64,000 bases of DNA. It comes from Forficula auricularia. Its lineage: Eukaryota > Arthropoda > Insecta > Dermaptera > Forficulidae. Where the stretch lies: the NCBI GenBank assembly GCA_024734495.1, contig JALMQS010000085.1, forward strand, positions 26,028,647-26,092,646, read 5' to 3'. The notes under the pieces were generated by a model that made no database searches, was not told where the DNA came from, and saw only the letters and a list, made by a program, of their open reading frames with translations. The translations under genes were made by a program, and so were the position numbers. Shown in pieces: positions 58,115 through 64,000 of this stretch (the first letter of the stretch is position 1; each line of letters opens with the position of its first letter).

Positions 58115-58270
58115 TTTAACCGACTTCGAAATAGAAGAAGGTTCTCAATTCGACTGATTTTTTTGTATCTATGTTCCACGATTTCTCCGCCAATTGTGAA
58201 CCGATTTTGATTACTTTTTTGCATTGAATTCAGTATAGTTTCCAATTGGTCCCCTATAAATTTCATTTGG
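58115..58270 (+). mobile_element. DR2 start fragment
   Basis: 'TTAACCGACTTCGAAATAGAAG' followed by the 'TTCTCAATTCGACTGATTTT' and 'CAATTGTGAACCGATTTTGA' blocks of DR2, ending near 'CCCCTATAAATTTCATTTGG'. Confidence 0.7.
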
Positions 58271-59210
58271 AAATTAATAAGGTAGGGGCTTTATTCAAGA
58301 AGCTCACACTTATTTATGAACCAGTTGCGAGCCATGGGACTTCGCTCCTTAAGTCTAGTTCCAGCCTAGTACTATTAATTTGTATTTGTGGAAAAAATAA
58401 ATAGATGTGATTCTTTATGACGGGTTTCAATCTTTTTCTAATTGCGTAGGTACTTCACAAAATTCAAATTCAAAAATTTAAGTACCATCAACAAAAATAT
58501 ATGGTATATGTTGCCCGAAGACTAATGGAGGACCAGTTTTTAGCCGACCTCGAAAAATAATGAAAAACTGAAGACAATTTTAATGTACCTATTCATATAA
58601 AACTTAAGCACTATTTTAAAATAATATTAATAATTATATTATATTAGAAAAACTAGGAGGCTAAATTATTTAGGGACCTGAGATATTGGCTGAGTTGTGG
58701 ATCACTAAGCGGCAGAGTAGTTTAGTGTTTTTGGAGGACATATATCCCATAAATAATTAATCAAGTATTTTGGAGTTTATAACTAATAAGTAGTTGTTTT
58801 GAGAGTTTAATTATATGATTAAAATAATAACACTAAGAATACAAGCATAGTGACATTGTGATTTATCTAAAGATGGCTAAAACACGTTATCGAAGTCACA
58901 AGGCGAAGTCAAATTATTTTCAAAAAGAATCAATTTTTCAGCAAAGATTTATATTGAATAATTAAAATATAAACATTACGCCGCCCGCGTCAATTATTGA
59001 CTTTTGAAAGTCAGATGTTTATCAGAGAGTCTATTTGCTTAATTCTACTGCTTAAATTAAAACTAGTAGTAGATAGTCAATTTTATAATTTTATATTATT
59101 TTTTAATTATGCGTTTATTCTAAGATCTAATAATAAATTATTTAAATTCTGCGAATAAAAATATAGCTCTCGAAGTATCTATCGAGTTCCAACTTGGTTT
59201 TACTAATTTT
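58271..59210. other. 3' flank of the DRC11-like gene
   Basis: TTTATT at 59114-59119 (AATAAA on the minus strand) is about 95 bp past the stop codon and is a plausible poly(A) signal, followed on that strand by A-rich text. Nothing else is recognised. Confidence 0.45.
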
Positions 59211-59213
59211 TAG

Positions 59214-61659
59214 TTAAACACACCTTGTCTGTGGTTTATTTTTCTTCTTTTTCTTTTCTAATTGTTCTTCAAGCGCAGCTGCTTCTTCTTCGGCGATTTC
59301 TAAAGCTCTTGACTTTCTCCTTCCGATAGGCGTTTTTGTGAACCACTGCGAAAACATTTCATCTTCTTCTTTATAAACTGGATCGTATTTGCTCAATGCA
59401 TTAATCAGCTCTGCGTGTGTCAACGGTTGAACCTGCAGCTGTAATACTCTTTTACATGTCATTACATCGTTCATTATAGTAAGAATTGAGCCTATTGTAT
59501 AGCCATCACACAATCGAGCCATTACGGCAGTATCAAATTGTCGGCTAATAGAAGGATATTGTAAAATAAACTTCTTCCACAAAATTGAAAGGCTACTATA
59601 ATCTGGACGAGGAATGTGCACCATTTTTATATACGTTTGAGCTAATAATTTTTGATCACCGTCCCAAGGAAATCTGGAAATGCCGATAACAAGCATTTGA
59701 TCTTCTGTTGAAATATTTCTTACAAGTTTTGGTAAATCTTTTTTAAGCCGCTTGGGATCAGTTTTATCAGTTTTGGGTACTTTTTTCATAAAAGGTTTTT
59801 CTCCATCTTCTATTAATATTACAGAAGGTTGTAGTAATCTACCTACTTTATTAACTAAATGCATTAACATCACTAATCCTGATTTGCCAGGGTATTTTCC
59901 AACCAGATTAGATGGAGTAAGATCGAATAAAACAGCTCCTACCTCTGTACAAATAGCATTTACGAGCATATGCTTTCCACTCCCTCTTGGCCCAGCAATT
60001 AAAATAGATTTTACTAAAGGAGCTAAATTATGCACTGTTCTATTTCCTAAAGGAGTATGCAATACTCTTTGATCAATTGACGGATATCTCCCAGCGAAGG
60101 TGGTGGGTCGTAACCCTGTTTTCTCATTTCATTATGTGAATATGATCGCTCACCGATAAATGATCCAATATGAACTTCTGGATATTTTTTAATAATCCCA
60201 TTCGCAACTAATTCTTCAAATAAAGAATCTAAAGTTCTGTCTGGTGTTAAATCTTTTTCCTTTTTTTTTTTGCTCTTTTTCCCACCTTTTTTCCCACTTT
60301 TTTTTGGTCTCCTTGTCTTTTTATTATGATCCCTATCTAGAGCAGCTTGTAAAAGTTCAAGTTCTTTTCTCAACATTTGATCTAAAATTCTACGTAATTC
60401 GTTTTCGATTTCTTTGAATTTTTCAGTTTTAATCATACTCATATCTGATTTTTGCAATGGATTATTACTTTCATCTTTATATTTCCAGATATTTTGATAA
60501 TCTGTGCAAGAATTCATTAATTCTGTTAGGAAATTAGATGGGATCATTTTAAATCCTAAATCTTCAAATTCTTCTTCCTTATCACTATCCTTTTCTTTAC
60601 TACTTGATCGCTTCGATTTTCGGCTAACAGAAGAACCTGTAGTAGATTTACTATATTCACTTTCTGTTCCTTGTCGTATCATAATTACAGCTGAACCTCC
60701 TGATTCTTCAGACGGCAATTCTGGAAATTTATCAAATTGCTTATAATAATTCATATACCATTTCCGAACTTCATCCGTAATTCCTCTCTTTTAGTGATTC
60801 CCCCTTTTCACGATAAATGCTATCACGGATTTCAATTAAAGCTTCTTTATATTCAACATCAAAAAGTGCCTGTTGTTTTCTTCGGAGGTTTTTAATATTT
60901 TCAACTTTAGTGATTTCTTCTTTTTTAACAGAACCTCCAGGAATCATTCCAATTAAGAGCATTTCTTCCATTTTTCGACGTTTCATTTGTCTTCGTACAG
61001 TAAAACCTCGCCATGTCTTTTTGAATTTTCAAGGCAGCAACAGCAATATCTAACGATTTAATTTGAGAACTATCACTTTTGCTCTTTTCTTTCATCAAAC
61101 GAATTTCTTTCATAAACTGATGTCTTATTCGTCCTTGCCGAGCGCGTTCGTGGATTTGAATCAATTGAATTCCATCACTTCTTGTCAATTCAGGAACATG
61201 TTCTTCTTCTTCATAGAATCCTAGTTTTTTTAAAATATCATCTATCATTTTACGATATTTAAATGAAATGAGTTGTCGTTCTGAAATGTAATATCTCGGT
61301 ATATTAATTTCAACTTCAAATGGTGTAGTATTAAATTTGATCATAGATTCTTCATAATAACTAAATTCTGAATAATCTAAATTAACAAGATCATGTTTCA
61401 ATTCCAGTAATCGTCCAATAGATTCATCTAATATTTTACGAATAATTAATCTTTTTTGTGGATGAACAATTTGATCATAACATTCGTCTAATTTATTTAT
61501 GGCAATTGTATATTGGGTGTATAATTCAGTTACCAGACGGTGAGCGAGTTCCTTATCCTTTTCTGGTTTTGCGCCTTGTAAAACAGTATCATTTTTAATG
61601 GCTTCATCAATTAAAAATTGAGCTTCATCCCATAAGTTATTATATAGTTTATGCGACAT
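59214..61659 (-). CDS. IQCA1: DRC11/IQCA1-like IQ and AAA protein, split by three frameshifts
   Basis: The four consecutive minus-strand frames form one protein of about 814 residues, the usual size of dynein regulatory complex subunit 11 (IQ and AAA domain-containing protein 1). This subunit acts in the nexin link between outer doublets of motile cilia and flagella. Start ATG at 61657-61659 ('MSHKLYNNLWDEAQ'); the GTG just upstream is not needed. Residues about 1-205 are helical; an IQ motif ('ALKIQK' then WRGF across the first shift) lies near 210, followed by 'MKRRKMEEMLLIGM'. A lysine-rich stretch lies near residue 440. The AAA region has a P-loop GPRGSGKHML with H where T/S is usual, 'LVGKYPGKSG', and a Walker B-like 'ILIED'. 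'NDVMTCKR', 'DPVYKEEDEMFSQWF' and 'KTPIGRRK' are family C-terminal features. There are no introns and no in-frame stops apart from the shifts. It is a real single-exon gene with assembly errors, or a young retrocopy. Confidence 0.88.
60052..60053 (-). other. frameshift 3: short C run
   Basis: Minus strand CTCCTTTAGG; one more C gives CTCCCTTTAGG and joins 'KEYCIL' to 'LGNRTVHN' as 'ILPLGN'. Confidence 0.75.
60789..60792 (-). other. frameshift 2: A4 run
   Basis: Minus strand CTAAAAGAG; one A fewer restores the frame into 'DEVRKWYMNYY'. The shift must lie between a TAA in one frame and a TGA in the other, about 20 bp apart. Confidence 0.7.
61018..61022 (-). other. frameshift 1: A5 run inside the IQ motif
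   Basis: Minus strand CAAAAAGACATGG; one A fewer restores IQKTWRGF, the canonical IQ core. Confidence 0.8.
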
Positions 61660-61669
61660 CACGAAATTG

Positions 61670-62570
61670 GTTTCTTAAAACATACAAATTGTTTGTAAAT
61701 TGAATTGGCGTAAAATACTATGGAATAGAGCAAGAAAGTTTGATCAATAAAGTTCTACCTTGTTGTTAGGGCCTACTTTATTTTTTTATTTCACACATTT
61801 TGATGATGTAAAAAAAGGGATTTCTAAAATAACAGATAATCAAAAATATATTATAATAATTATAATATATAAAATAAATATATATTATACCTACTATTTT
61901 GCAATTTTTTTGTTTCATCACAAAAAATATTCTACTTTTTTTAATTGGAAAAAATTGAATCTATTATTTTTTTGTTTTATAAATAAATTATTTTTTTATT
62001 TTATTTTTTAAAGTACAATTAATAAATAGTTCATCATTTTAAGTGAAGCCTAGCAAGGCGTCTATTCTAAGGCGTTTTTTTACCCTCTCTCTCAGACAAT
62101 TCAAGTTCTTAGGCCAAATCATTCATTTTCAAAAATTACTTTAAATTAAAGTGTTAATGTATTGATTTTGGGCAGCGAGACATCATTGATTGTAAAAAAA
62201 GGGATTTCTAATTTTAAGTAAATTAAATTAAGTTTTCAAATGCGTGGGATCCTCAAAACATCAACGTCGCTAAGTCCCTTATAAAAAAAGTCCACAACAC
62301 TAATGACTTAGATTAGAACAAACAAATTAGAAAATAACATTTTTTTATTTCCTAAAATAATTTTTTGTAAAATGGATAAATTTTTGAAAAATGATTGGAC
62401 ATCATGTAACCTAACTTCCGAACGAAACTATTGTAGCTAACTTAACACTCCTTTAGGATATGTCATTTTCAAACATATCTGTCAAGTGTTCATTTTTCTA
62501 AATAACTGATTAATATTATTACTAATATATTATATTAAATTGAATGTATATATCTTCTTATTAAATATAA
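61670..62570. other. 5' flank of the DRC11-like gene
   Basis: AT-rich; no TATA box or initiator stands out at a convincing distance. It separates two divergently oriented ORFs (61659 minus, 62571 plus). Confidence 0.35.
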
Positions 62571-62663
62571 ATGAAACCTCAAGAAAATTTATCTCAAAGA
62601 CATAAAACTAAGAAAAAAGAAAATCAAGATGAGACGAAAGAAACAGAAGAACCAAAAGAGTAA
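62571..62663 (+). CDS. possible 30-codon lysine/glutamate-rich ORF or first exon
   Basis: ATG AAA CCT ... GAG TAA encodes a 30-residue charged peptide ('MKPQENLSQRHKTKKKENQD'...). GTAAAT at the end (62660) could be a splice donor, which would make this a first exon. Its composition differs from the AT-rich noise around it, but no homologue is recognised, so support is weak. Confidence 0.2.
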   Translation: MKPQENLSQRHKTKKKENQDETKETEEPKE

Positions 62664-63190
62664 ATTTTTTATTTTATTAATTTTTTTCCAATAAATTATT
62701 TCGTTTGCTTAAATTCTTTTTCATTATACCATTTTGATATTAACCTTTATTTATTTATTTTCTAAGTTCCACTTATTTATTTCTGATTTTTATCCAAAAT
62801 ACGAATATAATTTTACTAATGTTTTCACACAATAAAAATTATGAACTTATATAATGATATTTAACTTAGAGGTAATATTCCAACCTTATTTCTGGCTCCA
62901 ATCTGAAGCCACATAATGATAGTCCTTATAAACTCCAGATCATTTGTTAAGTTTATTAATTAAATTTCGATATTCAGTTGTGCAGCCCTGACGTCGTCAG
63001 ATAGAGGGATGGGAACGTGAGGATTCCACCCCGGGGCCCGGGTTTCTTTTGAGAGGCCCGTTTAAATTGAAAAAAAAATGTGCTGAAAACTTATTTTTTA
63101 GTGTAATATTTCAGGTTGATAACTGTTAATTCCAATACCTATAAAAAAGATATATTTCCACGGATAAAATTATTATTTTGGCTTTGATTA
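62664..63190. other. intergenic AT-rich DNA
   Basis: A GC-rich patch at about 62985-63060 ('CCCGGGGCCCGGGTTTC') may be worn hAT sequence. No gene. Confidence 0.3.
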
Positions 63191-63192
63191 TA

Positions 63193-63759
63193 CAGGGTGA
63201 CCACGAGAAACATTTACGTTTTAGAAATAAAAAAACAATATTAATTTTTCAAGATACTATTTATTTAACTTAAGTTACATAGTTGTGGTTATACGCCATT
63301 TACTTTACGTAGAGAAAATGATGTCAGGAAGGTGACGTCCTTCTTCCTGAGGCAATTTTCTATTCTGTCAGGAACCTCCTCCACAGGTCCATGACAGGTC
63401 ACCTGATTTCCGGAGTTGGAGATGTGCACTGGCCTCCTCGTCTCCGGACCTTAACATGTGTGATTTTTATTTGTGGAGGACATTTGAAAGAGCAGTTTAT
63501 CGACATAAACCCCGTACTTTAGATGACTTGAAAGCGGCGATACGTACTGAGGGTGGCGTTGATCACTGAGGATACACTGGAACGAGTATGGAGGAGCTTC
63601 CTGGACAGAATGAAAATTGCCTCAGGGAAGAAGGACGTCACCTTCTATTTCATCAGAAGTAAATGGCGTATAACAATATGTAACTTAAGTTAATAAACAG
63701 TATCTTGAAAAATTAATATTGTTTTTATTTCTAAAACGTAAATGATCGTGATCACCCTA
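63193..63759 (+). mobile_element. internally deleted mariner/Tc1-type element with transposase remnant
   Basis: TIRs CAGGGTGACCACG and (reversed) TAGGGTGATCACG extend inward for about 190 bp on each side; TA flanks both ends (63191-63192 and 63760-63761). Inside, 63431-63545 on the plus strand encodes a transposase C-terminus: 'WPPRSPDLNMCDFYLWR' carrying the last catalytic-triad region, then 'VYRHKPRTLDDLKAAIR' and, after a frameshift, 'EDTLERVWRSFLDRMK'. The right inverted repeat contains the end of this coding sequence and the left one its mirror copy. It is dead. Confidence 0.85.
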
Positions 63760-63763
63760 TATA

Positions 63764-63830
63764 TACAGTGAAAATTGCTTAACACGAAACTCAGGGACCG
63801 AAATATTTCTTCGTGTTAAACATATTGTAT
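63764..63830 (+). mobile_element. pogo/Tigger-like end
   Basis: TACAGTGAAAATTGCTTAAC followed by 'ACGAAACTCAGGGACCG' resembles a pogo-type TIR. Confidence 0.45.
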
Positions 63831-64000
63831 TGCATACAAAAATAAGCTGACGTATTCTGATGTGCCCATCCACTTGACTTTACCATACAACCTGGCCCCT
63901 CACATATTTTTAATATTTAATAAAATTATTTATAATCATGTAGGGGAGGGGGGTTAGTTTTTGCATTTTTAGATTACTCTGGGCCCACTGATTATGTATA
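63831..64000 (-). mobile_element. DR1 copy, cut by the window end
   Basis: The reverse complement matches 36800-37000 ('CTAAAAATGCAAAAACTAAC', 'ATGATTATAAATAATTTTAT', 'AAAGTCAAGTGGATGG'). Confidence 0.75.

Noticed and set aside
61760..62011. 83-codon plus-strand ORF upstream of the DRC11-like gene
   Set aside because: Phe/Ile/Tyr-rich translation typical of AT-rich noise.

Overview
This is an AT-rich, repeat-dominated stretch of a eukaryotic nuclear genome. The types of transposon and the single-gene content suggest an arthropod, probably an insect, but nothing in the window fixes the species. It holds one recognisable host protein gene, at the right end on the minus strand (59214-61659). 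This gene encodes a DRC11/IQCA1-like IQ- and AAA-domain protein of the nexin-dynein regulatory complex of motile cilia and sperm flagella. It has no introns and is split into four reading frames by three one-base shifts, each at a short homopolymer.

The rest is a layered graveyard of mobile elements. (1) A young LTR retrotransposon (13489-17153) has near-identical LTRs, TATA/Inr, a tRNA-Pro-like primer site, a polypurine tract and one intact 537-codon Gag-protease-coiled-coil ORF. It has no reverse transcriptase or integrase, so it must be mobilised in trans. (2) LINE fragments of two kinds: an RT family with YADD and a conserved C-terminal region (3567, 12295, 19735, 30905, 35948, 39500, 47105), and a second family with FADD and a YGCETW motif (25130). 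(3) DNA transposons and MITEs: Harbinger-type (11242), hAT-type (33022, 49593, and ends at 53488, 54795, 56307), mariner-type with a transposase remnant (63193), pogo-like ends (29611, 48771, 63766), a 734-bp long-TIR element inside a LINE (47324), and a 168-bp MITE inside a tandem array (22353). (4) tRNA-derived SINEs (17607, 54149, 50431, 32041, 39829, 20180, 38160). (5) Two large dispersed families of unknown class, here called DR1 (about 650, 7120-8510, 17935, 26936, 35590-37000, 53527, 63830) and DR2 (1, 9900, 43797, 50940, 52240, 58115).

The most interesting pattern is a set of foldback (inverted-repeat) elements whose arms carry a hammerhead-ribozyme-like core: CTGANGA, one extra base, a short stem, then GAAAC, in three copies followed by TATA/TCTA and GTC. 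The stem changes sequence from copy to copy but keeps pairing (GAGGGC/GCTCTC, GAAAG/CTTTC, GGCC/GGCC, GTTGC/GCAAC, GGTTA/TGACC, GTC/GAC). Seven to ten copies, some decayed, lie at about 218, 1760/1924, 8126, 9425/9651, 12493, 13117, 34222/34296, 42675 and 46571. This fits RNA-structured retroelements such as Penelope-like elements or retrozymes, but no GIY-YIG or Penelope RT is visible here.

Other oddities are a 470-bp extremely G-rich strand (28855-29330), three GC-rich unique islands (10620, 37300, 43390), and an approximately 85-bp GC-rich module present in two inverted copies (11777, 20840). All coordinates for repeats come from reading the sequence by eye and may be off by several bases.
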